Assembly (NCBI GenBank): GCA_031255415.1 | Contig: JAIRSO010000009.1 | Coordinates: 1-48,163 of the forward strand | DNA from: Oscillospiraceae bacterium | GTDB lineage: Bacteria > Bacillota > Clostridia > Christensenellales > Aristaeellaceae | DNA length: 48,163 nt | Direction of reading: 5' to 3' | Part shown: piece by piece, positions 28,301-35,317 of the stretch | Layout: every line of letters starts with the position of its first letter | Numbering within the stretch: position 1 is the first letter of the stretch | Made by a program: the position numbers and the translations under genes | Notes under the pieces: generated by a model | What the model saw: the letters and a program-made list of their open reading frames with translations, nothing else | The model's database searches: none | Told to the model about the DNA's origin: nothing

Positions 28301-31300
28301 GCGTACCCGCCCGCCGCGAGATTCGCGAACGAGAACGCTCCGTTATTGTCGATCGTTGACGTTAAGGTTGATCCGTCCGGCATGGTCAGCCGCGCTGAGG
28401 CGTTCTTGATCGCTATGCCCGCGTGATCCGTTATCGTGCCGTTGATGGACGCTCCAGGCACGATCGTTACGCTTCGCGTCAAGCGTTCGCCCGAACGCAG
28501 CGCGACAATCTCGCTTGACGGCGCGCCCTCCTCGAGCGCGGCGCTAGAGGGCAGTCTCCATCGTAACGTATACTCGCCAGGCTCGACGGTATCCAGCGTG
28601 AATCTGCCGTCGATACCGACCTCCGCTTCATAAACCGCCGCGCCCGACTCGCTGGACAGTATCACGCTCGCGTGCTCCGCGATTGACGGGTCTAACCCTC
28701 GAACGGTCACGCTCCCGGAGATTGACGCGGCTTCGCGCGCGGCTAGCTCGATGTTGGTTATCGCGCCGAATGGTAGTTCGACAAAACCAGGCGGGTCTAT
28801 GGGCAGATAACCGGGCGGCAGGGATATTATCAATTCATACCTGCCCGGGGCAAGCTCGCCGATACGGAACGCGCCGGTCTCGTCGGGCGCGGTTTTCGCG
28901 ATCTGTTCGCCGTTGCGCGTCAGCGCGATCCATATATCCGGAGAGTCCGGCGGCAGTGACGGCGGACTAATGATAATCCCGGCGAGCGCGCTCTCGGGCA
29001 GCACCGCGAAACGCCATCCCGATTGAGCGAACAGCGCGTAGCGCGACGGCGTGCGTTCATGCAGCTCGTCAAACGATAGCGTCAGCACGGCGTTAGAGGG
29101 GACTTGTTTGTCGAACGCGAACGCGCCGTCAGCGTCCGTTACGGTTTCGTCGATCACGTTGCCCGACGCGTCGCTGGCTGTGACTCGAACGAACGGCGCG
29201 CCTATGTCGTTCGTTCCCCTGATCCGATCCATGTCGGGATCCTCGAACACGGAGCCTTGCGACTGCCTATGCGCGGTGATCAACTCGACGCGCGCCGTCG
29301 CGGACGATCGTCCCTCGATAACGCTTGTTTGAGTCGCGGAGGTTTGAATCCGCGTCTCGATTCGAGTTATCGCGCTCACCGCGAGCGTCGAATCCACCGA
29401 CATCCGGGGCAGAGCGCGGATGGTCGCGTCCAGCGCGAGCCCGCTCAACGAGAATACTTTTTCGCTGGTCAGCGTAACGCGCGCGCGGCGCACGTTGGCG
29501 CGCACATCGTCCCAGCGCGCGGACGCGGGCGGCGTCAGTATGGTTTCATCGATCCAATTCACGCCGTCGCCGATGGATATACTCGCCCAATCGACTCCAT
29601 CGACATAGGGTATAGTTATATTGGATAACGATACGCCGGACTCATCGTTCATATCTATAATGAATTCGACGGAGTGAACGGGCAGCGGAACCTCGGCGGG
29701 CATGATGGTCACGCGCGCTTCGCGCTCCGCGGACAGGTCGAGGATTGTTTCCGATATTATCAGCGCGGGCGCTGCTGGATACATCGCGCCTTCGGGTATC
29801 GGTTCGCTGATGAATACCGCCCGCGCGCGCGATCCCGACGGCGAGCCGTCTCCGCGCAAGTATGGTTCTATAATCAATTCTTGAGAGATCGGCGCGCGCG
29901 ACGGATCAGCCATGTAACCATCGGCGGCTTCGGTTATCGTTAGAAGATAGCGTCCGGAGGGGATCGGGTACGGCGCATCGTAATAACTGTTATTGCCCAG
30001 GGTGAAGCGCAATGGTTCGCCGGGGATATCCAGGCGGGTCAATTCAAACGCGCCGCCGTTGACCGCACCGCCGTTTGGATCTTCGTGCGATAGCGAGAAT
30101 AATCCGGCGGTCGAGTCCGCGAACGCGTCCAGCGTCACCGTTTCGCCCGGATACAACGTCAAGGTGTGCGCGACGCCGTCGGGCTGGAATCCATCGGCGG
30201 GTTCGGACTCGACGAACGTGTAATCCGTGCCGTTAGCCGCAGCGGTTAAGACGATACCTGAAACGGGGTCGGTCGATCCGATCCAGTTGCCGGACGCGTC
30301 ATAAACATTATACGATCCGGGCAATGGCGATAGACTCGCCGCGCCGCCGCCATCGACGACTCGCCCGACGCGTTCAACATACACCCGCGCGTCCTTCGTG
30401 AACGCGATCGTCACGGAGGTCTCCTCGCCGCCGCGAATCTCGAAATCCACTTGACGGACTTGCGCGGAATAACCCTGCGGCGCGTTCATCAACTCGAGCG
30501 TATAAGCGCCCTCGGGCAGATCGGACAGCCAGACCGTGCCCGCGTCGCCCGTGGTCAGCGTGCGCGATAGCGTGGAGCCGCCGCCCGCGCCAGCCTCGCC
30601 GTGAATGGATACGCTAACGCCGCTAAGCGGCGCGGAGTTCGCGCGCGTATCATACGACCGCGCGTCAAGTCGAATCTGTCCCGCGCCGTCGTGCGTGTAT
30701 ATATCCCATATGAAATCCTGTCCGGACTCCAGCAGTATCGCGCGTTCGGGTTCGCGCCCCGCGCGCAGCGTGTACGCGCCGGGCAGCGCTGTAGGCGTAT
30801 CGGACGCGTCTTGATCGGTGCGGCGGGCTAGTCCGTCCGCGTCGGTCAGCATGCGGATAACGGAGCCGTCGGGCGAGGTTAGCGTCACGCTCTCGCCGGA
30901 TACGGGCGTGAGCGTCTTTTCGCCGGACAGCGTGAACGCCGCCGATCGTATGCGAATCTCCAGCCGGGGCATAGGCTCGCACGATATGTCAACGCTCGAC
31001 ATGCCGCCGTCTAAGATCGTTATGACGCTGGGATCGACGGGCGCGTATCCATCCGGGACGCTGGGCGAGAAAAGATACTCGCCGTCGGGAAGCAGTCCGA
31101 TCCATGGCAGTCCAGGCTCGACCGCGCTTGAAGCCGCGTCCGTTCCGTCCGGGTCGGCGAGCGTGAACGACGCGCTCCCGTGGGACGATACCTGTAGGAG
31201 TCCTCCAGCCGGTTGGTTGACGATATCGAGCGTCTCGCCGAATGGAACGGCTCCCGTTAGCGGGATCAGTTCGGTTATGATGGAATACCCGTCGGGCGCG

Positions 31301-31740
31301 GATAACTGGCGCAGATACAGCGGCGGTTCAGTCGGCAGGAGCAGAGGCTCGGGCAGCGAGTCTATATCGATTACCCAAGGCCGGGCGGGATCGGAGGGAT
31401 CGGGCCATGGCCTTTCCTCGCCGGACGCGCTAAGCGCGACGACCGCGAACGACGCGCCGGAAAGCGGAGCGCCGTTGATCGGCAGCGTTCGACCGTCGCT
31501 TAGGATGAGCCGCGCGGGTTCGCCGCCGTTTATCCCGATCCGCGCGCTGACGGCGGCAAGCCAGAGCGTCGCCGGAGCGGAGAGATCGGGATCGGCTGTA
31601 ATGTAGGTCGCGCCGCCGACTTTTTCGGCGCTGCCCGGGGGTATCGTCGATAGATCGGCCAGCGCGGCGGCTTGCGGTAAACATATCATAGCGAGCAGAC
31701 AGAGAGCGGCGGCTGTCGCGCGCGTTATTGGTTTATCCAT
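25369..31740 (-). CDS. Giant secreted SdrD/SpaA-like repeat protein (2123 residues)
   Basis: Residues 1 to ~28 are a signal peptide (ALCLLAMICLPQAAALA). The first ~750 residues hold SpaA/prealbumin-like domains (LPEGAYTLELMNAPQGYSAQ), then a ~150-residue unique beta region, then about a dozen tandem carboxypeptidase-regulatory/SdrD B-like domains, several with calcium-loop signatures (DRNDDGLRDSED, DADGDGAQDEDEP, DANADGQRGLNEP, DMDADGLRGADEP, DLNLNGMQDSAEP) and the repeated LxPGxYxxxxxLPxGY ending. It ends TVGGGDLTLP with no LPxTG, no membrane helix and no S-layer domain, so how it is held is unclear. Only a weak ribosome binding site (GGTG) is present. Adhesin or stalk role is inferred. Confidence 0.88.
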   Translation of the reverse strand: MDKPITRATAAALCLLAMICLPQAAALADLSTIPPGSAEKVGGATYITADPDLSAPATLWLAAVSARIGINGGEPARLILSDGRTLPINGAPLSGASFAVVALSASGEERPWPDPSDPARPWVIDIDSLPEPLLLPTEPPLYLRQLSAPDGYSIITELIPLTGAVPFGETLDIVNQPAGGLLQVSSHGSASFTLADPDGTDAASSAVEPGLPWIGLLPDGEYLFSPSVPDGYAPVDPSVITILDGGMSSVDISCEPMPRLEIRIRSAAFTLSGEKTLTPVSGESVTLTSPDGSVIRMLTDADGLARRTDQDASDTPTALPGAYTLRAGREPERAILLESGQDFIWDIYTHDGAGQIRLDARSYDTRANSAPLSGVSVSIHGEAGAGGGSTLSRTLTTGDAGTVWLSDLPEGAYTLELMNAPQGYSAQVRQVDFEIRGGEETSVTIAFTKDARVYVERVGRVVDGGGAASLSPLPGSYNVYDASGNWIGSTDPVSGIVLTAAANGTDYTFVESEPADGFQPDGVAHTLTLYPGETVTLDAFADSTAGLFSLSHEDPNGGAVNGGAFELTRLDIPGEPLRFTLGNNSYYDAPYPIPSGRYLLTITEAADGYMADPSRAPISQELIIEPYLRGDGSPSGSRARAVFISEPIPEGAMYPAAPALIISETILDLSAEREARVTIMPAEVPLPVHSVEFIIDMNDESGVSLSNITIPYVDGVDWASISIGDGVNWIDETILTPPASARWDDVRANVRRARVTLTSEKVFSLSGLALDATIRALPRMSVDSTLAVSAITRIETRIQTSATQTSVIEGRSSATARVELITAHRQSQGSVFEDPDMDRIRGTNDIGAPFVRVTASDASGNVIDETVTDADGAFAFDKQVPSNAVLTLSFDELHERTPSRYALFAQSGWRFAVLPESALAGIIISPPSLPPDSPDIWIALTRNGEQIAKTAPDETGAFRIGELAPGRYELIISLPPGYLPIDPPGFVELPFGAITNIELAAREAASISGSVTVRGLDPSIAEHASVILSSESGAAVYEAEVGIDGRFTLDTVEPGEYTLRWRLPSSAALEEGAPSSEIVALRSGERLTRSVTIVPGASINGTITDHAGIAIKNASARLTMPDGSTLTSTIDNNGAFSFANLAAGGYALEPILPEGMILYAGERSFTLEAGGETRAEWTAFVPASIEGTVWLDDGGTGAPLSGVSVTALDDQGYELSSTVTNGEGGFTLEGLPPAKTLLRLTAPEGMAITAASESALREPLQLDPGRGVTVGRVGLARVSTIEASVWQDRNDDGLRDSEDQSLDGVTVTLYKDGEPIDARRTNADGIAAFESVRPGGYLLEVSVPERYAPPVGFDQPIWTVSVGYEPQTIPARIPLTPLTDLTGSARRSDGEPAPGLIVRVETTDGKTVAEASSDEGGSFALTRVRPGNYTITYITPGYGWAFEETDERSITRAVTVGDGTRGLTVPPLAQLGGINGTVYADADGDGAQDEDEPGLPNASISILDGGGHGIADIETDRQGAFSVDGLRPGSYTVKVSLPEGYLSAADTQSWIVALGMGGSASIGSVGAYKPASLEGIVVDESGAPLSGAALSLSRSGAPVGASTTGEDGSLAFRGLKPGSYSLSVTLPGGYLFADRTDSEPLEFTLRSGERLALNKVEAVQSSSISGVVWLDAEYDGLPGLNETPVSGVMITLLDESGGAIRQALTQLDGLYSMDLLPPGEYRLHAALPDGLIFTKPELTIEGGSIMPLTSGRQAFSGAFTLLPGQSLSSLGVGAVAPGAIVVETYADANADGQRGLNEPPLSGVTISLTDESGASTASSTGADGRLRFERLRPGAYSLEYRWPEGYVGVNVVDEIILAMGESRDDPRAGAAVPGSVSGIAFEDMDADGLRGADEPALPGVGVSVETSSGIVSTQTGEDGSYFIDGLLPGMVTVRFTLPPGMIFTRQRDGGSIAEALDGNESSAPPLALAMGGSLANVNAGALRSGTVGDYAWIDLNLNGMQDSAEPGLPGVNLTLERASDGLWTRVAETTTDIYGFYEFGDVRPGTYRVSARVPEGYIPTRRAEGVPEINSKLGFRAENPAATDLIIVESNGRARNADLGFARSDDAYAAGWKTVGGGDLTLP

Positions 31741-31784
31741 AATACACCGTTTTTCCCATTCATTCCCATACGGTCACGTATAGG

Positions 31785-31813
31785 ATTCTATCACAGCCGA
31801 TAGAAATTTACAA
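31785..31813 (-). promoter_or_regulatory. Extended -10 promoter of the giant surface gene
   Basis: On the minus strand TTGTAA (31808-31813), 17-base spacer, TAGAAT (31785-31790). The spacer ends in TGA, giving an extended -10 (TGnTAGAAT). The predicted transcript start is about 35-40 bp before the ATG at 31740. Confidence 0.65.
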
Positions 31814-31836
31814 GGTTTAAATTTTATGCCCCATCC

Positions 31837-31913
31837 TGGATTTTTGCTGGAATTTGATGGTTCTTAATTGGAATTCGCTGGCTTTTTTGTGGAAACCGCT
31901 GGGAATTCGATGG
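31837..31913. repeat. Helically phased array of five 13-bp repeats
   Basis: Imperfect copies of TGGAATTYGMTGG start at 31837 (14 bases), 31848, 31869, 31890 and 31901, that is, spaced 11, 21, 21 and 11 bp. These are about one or two DNA turns, placing all copies on one face of the helix. The array begins 24 bp upstream of the -35 of the giant-gene promoter and ends just before the -35 position of a rightward TATAAT. It looks like a multi-site operator. Confidence 0.65.
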
Positions 31914-32031
31914 AAGGTAATTATTGGCATATATAGGATATAATGGTAGAGAGCGTTCTTGCCCGGAAGGGTGCTCCGGTGGTGATCCCCCCGCCTCGCA
32001 TCACGGCGCGCCTAGCCCACACACTGCCGGC

Positions 32032-32060
32032 TTGCCAATCCCATGCGCTTATGTTATAGT
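32032..32060 (+). promoter_or_regulatory. Promoter of the thioesterase gene
   Basis: TTGCCA (32032-32037), 17-base spacer, TATAGT (32055-32060). It rules out an upstream in-frame ATG at 32043, which lies inside the spacer. Confidence 0.75.
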
Positions 32061-32090
32061 CAACCAACTAAGCGCGCGGGGGTGATGGAC

Positions 32091-32498
32091 ATGAGGGATA
32101 AAGAGTCTGCGGCGGCATTCTTTGAGGCTACGGATAAGTTCGCGGTCGAGGTGATGGGCGCGTCGATAATCGAGGTCGGCGAGGGTCGCGCGGTGGTGGG
32201 ATTGACGCTGGAGGATAAACACCGCCGGGTGGACGACGCGGTGCAGGGTGGCGTAATATTCACGCTGGGCGACTACGCGTTCGCGGTCGCAACCAACGAT
32301 GAGGATACTAGGGTGGTATCGCTGTCCAACACGATCAACTTCCATCGCCAGCCCAAGGGCGCGCGGCTTCTAGCCGAGGCGAAGCTGGAGTCGCGGGGCA
32401 ACACCATACAATCCTATCTGGTGCGGATAAGCGACGATCTGGGCGCATTGGTCGCGACAATGGTTATAACAGGATACACGATGCGCAAAAGGACTTGA
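32091..32498 (+). CDS. PaaI-type hotdog thioesterase
   Basis: A 135-residue protein with the hotdog pattern: VEVMGASIIEVGEGRAVVGL, HRRVDDAVQGGVIFTLGDYA (the region corresponding to the HxxGxxHGGxxxxLxD catalytic stretch) and VVSLSNTINFHRQPKGARLLA. Family members hydrolyse acyl-CoA thioesters. Start ATG 32091 follows GGGGGTGAT, a near-perfect anti-SD match; an ATG at 32085 lies in that match and is less likely. It has its own promoter and a terminator-like hairpin after it. Substrate unknown. Confidence 0.88.
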   Translation: MRDKESAAAFFEATDKFAVEVMGASIIEVGEGRAVVGLTLEDKHRRVDDAVQGGVIFTLGDYAFAVATNDEDTRVVSLSNTINFHRQPKGARLLAEAKLESRGNTIQSYLVRISDDLGALVATMVITGYTMRKRT

Positions 32499-32506
32499 TT
32501 ATATAA

Positions 32507-32539
32507 CCCCCTCGCCGCCCGTGAGGGACGGCGAAGGGG
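32507..32539. terminator. Terminator-like hairpin between convergent genes
   Basis: CCCCCTCGCCG (32507-32517) pairs with CGGCGAAGGGG (32529-32539) with one mismatch. On the minus strand it is followed by TTATATAAT, on the plus strand there is no T-tract. It lies between the thioesterase gene and the SpaA-like gene stop. Confidence 0.6.
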
Positions 32540-32544
32540 CTGGC

Positions 32545-32901
32545 TCATCGCCTTAGATGAAAGTTCAGTATCCGGATTTCATCGACAGGCTCGCTGCCAA
32601 GGTACAGCGAACCGTTTTCGCCTACTATCACTATTGGTTTTACGGATATGCCCGTCATGCCGCCGGGATACGATGCTTGAACCAATTGGTATATGCCCGG
32701 ATCGATCGGCGCGAACGCCGCGCGGCCTTCTTCGTCGGAACGAGCGGCCGCCACGCGCCGCGCGTTTTGATACAACTCCACCTCGACGGCGGGTATGCCC
32801 TCGCCGGTCTCCGCGTCGAGCACGCGCAGGTCCAGCCGTTGTCCGCGGCTTGATCGTGGCGGAGGAATGGCGGAGCCGCTCAAGGGGTTAGGCTGCGTCA
32901 T
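32545..32901 (-). CDS. One-domain SpaA/prealbumin-like protein without signal peptide
   Basis: A 118-residue protein. After a polar N-terminus (NPLSGSAIPPPRSSRGQ) it has a single Cna-B/SpaA-like beta domain: LRVLDAETGEGIPAVEVELY, then DEEGRAAFAPIDPGIYQLVQ. There is no signal peptide or membrane segment, unusual for this fold, which is mostly extracellular. It is the last gene of the minus operon with the beta-propeller gene and sits three bases after the stop of the broken 50-codon gene. A GGGGGG stretch provides the ribosome binding site. Possibly a spore-surface protein (inference). Confidence 0.75.
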   Translation of the reverse strand: MTQPNPLSGSAIPPPRSSRGQRLDLRVLDAETGEGIPAVEVELYQNARRVAAARSDEEGRAAFAPIDPGIYQLVQASYPGGMTGISVKPIVIVGENGSLYLGSEPVDEIRILNFHLRR

Positions 32902-32904
32902 CTG

Positions 32905-33054
32905 TTAGGACCCCCCAGCGTTCAGCGGTATACGGATTATTATATTGTCATAGATGAACGCGCTCCCCGGCTCGGTCGGCCTGGGGACGTTCGTCCACGA
33001 TCCGCTTTTGTATATGAGATATACTTACGCGGGAAGGGCCTTTTGTGTGTTCAC
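32905..33054 (-). pseudogene. Small gene interrupted by an in-frame TAA at codon 10
   Basis: A GTG overlapping the beta-propeller stop (GTGA) opens a frame of 50 codons ending TAA three bases before the next gene. Codon 10 (33025-33027) is TAA. The translation is VNTQKALPA, stop, then VYLIYKSGSWTNVPRPTEPG and SAFIYDNIIIRIPLNAGGS. The second part reads as ordinary protein. One base change (for example CAA, AAA or GAA to TAA) would break an intact 49-residue gene. No SD is visible before the GTG, so coupling to the upstream gene would be needed. No other start codon in this frame follows the TAA. Confidence 0.5.
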
Positions 33055-33920
33055 AGGTAAGCCATGCCAGACGGCTCCGTCTTGCGGATCACGCTCATCA
33101 GCGTCGGCTGGAAACAATCCACCGCGCCTACCCGCCCCGTCAATCTATCCATATAGCACGCCAGGCGCCCTATCGGCGTTATGTTGTCGGGCAGTCCCTG
33201 CACGATCATCCTCCAGCGCGTCTCCCGGTGCTGGAGGTTCAGCAGCGTGATCGTGTTCATGTGCCCGACCAGCAGCCCGTTCATGCCCATCGCGAAACTC
33301 GACGGCATGCCCGGCAGCTCCCACACCGGCTCGTATCCGCCGCGCTCGGGTATGATCCCCACCACCCCGTACGGCTCGTAATCCTGGCTCTCGCTGAGCG
33401 TCACCAATCCGTCCGCGGCGAAGAACGCGCCCACCGCCGTTCCATCCACGGGATATTCCGCCTGCGTTTCCAGCGTGTCCGCGTCCAGCACCAGCACGCT
33501 GCCCGACTCGCCGCCTGCCACTGCCAGGCGTCTGCCCGGCCTATCCATCCTCATATCCCTTGGGCTGACGCCTACCGGCGCGCTCATCAACCATTCGCCG
33601 CTGTCCGCGTCCATCATCAGCACCGTGTCCGCGCCGCTTAGCAGCGCGTACAGCCGCGTCCCATCGTAGGACAGGAACATCCGCTCAACGTCCGCCCCAG
33701 CCGCGTATTCCCTGTCCGCGTGGAAGTCCGGCAGGTTCAGCCTTAGGATGCTCGGCTCCGAATCGGGCGGGGTCACGGCGCAGTATAGAAACCCGCCCCG
33801 GGCGTACAGGCAGCCGGGGCTGGCTTCCAGCCGGATCGAATGCATCTCCGTCAGATCCACTGGCGTATGCGCGGACAGCAAGCGGCTCCCCGCGTCCGAT
33901 ATCATCACCCGTCCTTGCAT
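33051..33920 (-). CDS. YncE-like beta-propeller protein without signal peptide
   Basis: A 289-residue protein made of repeated beta blades: VERMFLSYDGTRLYALLSGA, then DTVLMMDADSGEWLMSAPVG and RLAVAGGESGSVLVLDADTL. This fits YncE/WD-type seven-bladed propellers in the 'surface antigen' family. No signal peptide. The ATG at 33920 follows GGGAAGG by about ten bases; in-frame upstream codons (to 33998) are not supported. First gene of a minus operon with the broken gene and the SpaA-like gene; a sigma-K-like promoter lies at 34040-34067. Function unknown. Confidence 0.78.
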   Translation of the reverse strand: MQGRVMISDAGSRLLSAHTPVDLTEMHSIRLEASPGCLYARGGFLYCAVTPPDSEPSILRLNLPDFHADREYAAGADVERMFLSYDGTRLYALLSGADTVLMMDADSGEWLMSAPVGVSPRDMRMDRPGRRLAVAGGESGSVLVLDADTLETQAEYPVDGTAVGAFFAADGLVTLSESQDYEPYGVVGIIPERGGYEPVWELPGMPSSFAMGMNGLLVGHMNTITLLNLQHRETRWRMIVQGLPDNITPIGRLACYMDRLTGRVGAVDCFQPTLMSVIRKTEPSGMAYL

Positions 33921-34039
33921 AATCCAGCCGCCTTCCCGGTTAATTTTTCGCGCCTCGCCGCGCCGCGAGAGCGCTGGACGAGCCTTCATAGAGGGCAAAA
34001 AGGCCGCGCGGACGTACGGACGAACCGCGCGAGGCAGTA

Positions 34040-34067
34040 TATCCTATGCCCTGGGCGGTAGGCGGGT
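34040..34067 (-). promoter_or_regulatory. Possible sigma-K type promoter facing the beta-propeller gene
   Basis: On the minus strand AC (34066-34067), 17 bases, CATAGGATA (34040-34048). This fits the B. subtilis sigma-K pattern AC-N16/17-CATANNNTA. No sigma-A promoter is evident in the divergent gap 33921-34175. Confidence 0.4.
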
Positions 34068-34082
34068 TCGACCGCCGCCCGC

Positions 34083-34109
34083 ACACAATTTCATGCCCCG
34101 CATACCGTA
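34083..34109 (+). promoter_or_regulatory. Possible sigma-K type promoter facing the cysteine-rich genes
   Basis: AC (34083-34084), 16 bases, CATACCGTA (34101-34109), matching AC-N16/17-CATANNNTA. It lies 67 bp before the ATG at 34176 and 35 bp from the mirrored box on the other strand. Confidence 0.4.
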
Positions 34110-34175
34110 CCAGTAGCGGGCCTATCGCAAACCAGGCGGAGTAATCCAAACCTTGGGCGCCGCTGGAGGGACTAC

Positions 34176-34688
34176 ATGGAACCGATACGAATGGATCCCG
34201 CCGATTTCGGCTTGGATCATATGGAAAACGATATGGACCAAATAAGCGAAACGCTTGATATGGCGGCGCCGGCTTTGTCCGGCGGCGCGGGTACATCCAT
34301 ACGCGGCGCGGCCGCGCCGTTATACGGGACGGGTCTTGACGCTGATCCGGTACTGTCGTCAGGGTACAACCCCGCTTGCTGCCCAGGATATTTCCCCGGA
34401 TATGTATCCAGTTACCGCCGTCCGGGTCACGCCTGCATGCCTAAGTGCCCGAAGGGGTTCCGGTTCAGCGCGCTGTGGGACGCGTGCGTCCCGATCGCGC
34501 CCGCCGTATGCCACGCCTCGCCGTGCAACGCGCCGGTGATGGACGGATGCGGCTGCGCGAAACAATACCCTACCCATCACAGGCAGGGTTACGGCACGGT
34601 CTCGAACTGTTATTATCCAGGCGCGAACAGCGCTTGCGCTCCGGGCTACACCCGGGTGGGCGACAAATGCGTATGGACTAAATGGTGA
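34176..34688 (+). CDS. Cysteine-rich protein with CPxG motifs (first of pair)
   Basis: A 170-residue protein without signal peptide. The first ~65 residues are acidic and Ala/Gly-rich (MEPIRMDPADFGLDHMENDM); the rest holds 12 cysteines, with the motif C-P-x-G-x(7-10)-C recurring: CPKGFRFSALWDACVP, CAPGYTRVGDKCVW and CCPGYFPGYVSS. Tyr, Pro and Gly are also abundant. GGAGGG precedes the ATG. The composition resembles cross-linked spore-coat or other structural surface proteins. The next gene has the same motif. Confidence 0.72.
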   Translation: MEPIRMDPADFGLDHMENDMDQISETLDMAAPALSGGAGTSIRGAAAPLYGTGLDADPVLSSGYNPACCPGYFPGYVSSYRRPGHACMPKCPKGFRFSALWDACVPIAPAVCHASPCNAPVMDGCGCAKQYPTHHRQGYGTVSNCYYPGANSACAPGYTRVGDKCVWTKW

Positions 34689-34720
34689 TATATTAATCCC
34701 ATTTGAAAGGACTGAATTAA

Positions 34721-35251
34721 ATGGCGGAAGAACGAGGATTCGGCTACTGCGGCGCGCATCGCTGTCCGCCGGGGATGCATTACAGCGAGACGTTCGGCGG
34801 GTGCGTATACGCGCGACTCTGCGACGGAAGCTGTCCGCCCGGTACCGTCTCCAACGAGAGAACCGCCGACTGCGCGCTTGCCCCGCTCGCGGGCGGCGAG
34901 AGCTGCGCGGCTAACGCGGAATATAACGATCTAGCCAAAGGTTGCGTAGTCAACGAACTGCCCTACGATCCCAACGGGCCTCATTATCCATGGTTCCCGG
35001 GGTTCCCGTATCCGGGCTATCCCGGACAGCCGGGATGGTGGGGTGGCAATATCGGATGGTATCCCTATTTCCCGTACTGGCCGGGCTGCGGCAGGCATAT
35101 CCCTGGCGGCGGGTTCACGCCGTTTGGGTATGGATACGGCGGCGGGCACAACGGGTACGGCTACGGCGGCTACGCCGATAAGAGGCCGTCCGCACAGCCG
35201 GCGAATCCTTATCTGGATATAGCCGCGCAAAGCATGGGGTACTCCGTATAA
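34721..35251 (+). CDS. Cysteine- and Gly/Tyr/Pro-rich protein (second of pair)
   Basis: A 176-residue protein with no signal peptide. The N-terminal ~85 residues have nine-cysteine-type CPxG repeats (CPPGMHYSETFGGCVY, CPPGTVSNERTADCAL). Residues ~87-160 are almost wholly Pro, Gly, Tyr, Trp and Phe (WFPGFPYPGYPGQPGWWG; FGYGYGGGHNGYGYGGY), a low-complexity segment like those of insoluble coat or matrix proteins. AAAGGA precedes the ATG. It lies 32 bp after the first cysteine-rich gene. Confidence 0.72.
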   Translation: MAEERGFGYCGAHRCPPGMHYSETFGGCVYARLCDGSCPPGTVSNERTADCALAPLAGGESCAANAEYNDLAKGCVVNELPYDPNGPHYPWFPGFPYPGYPGQPGWWGGNIGWYPYFPYWPGCGRHIPGGGFTPFGYGYGGGHNGYGYGGYADKRPSAQPANPYLDIAAQSMGYSV

Positions 35252-35262
35252 CTCAACGCGTG

Positions 35263-35290
35263 ATGGAGCCGCCTTGCCTGGCGGCTTCAT
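35263..35290 (+). terminator. Hairpin between the cysteine-rich and beta-helix genes
   Basis: ATGGAGCCGCC (35263-35273) pairs with GGCGGCTTCAT (35280-35290), one G-T pair, six-base loop. No T-tract follows; it may be a weak terminator or transcript-stabilising stem before the gene at 35318. Confidence 0.5.
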
Positions 35291-35317
35291 CGCGCGGCAT
35301 GTATGGAGGATTGGCCA

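Larger units (their letters stand above)
31741..32090. other. 350-bp intergenic region between divergent genes
   Basis: No gene is seen. From left to right it has the giant-gene promoter (31785-31813), an array of five 13-bp repeats (31837-31913), a TATAAT box at 31939-31944 reading right with no -35, GC-rich hairpin-forming sequence around 31967-32015 (GTGAT with ATCAC), and the promoter of the thioesterase gene (32032-32060). The left part is AT-rich, unlike the surroundings. Confidence 0.7.

Noticed and set aside
32043-32090. Longer N-terminus for the thioesterase
   Set aside because: The ATG at 32043 lies within the spacer of a good promoter, upstream of the predicted transcript start.
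35303-35317. Earlier ATG for the beta-helix protein
   Set aside because: This ATG overlaps the GGAGGA site that serves ATG 35318.
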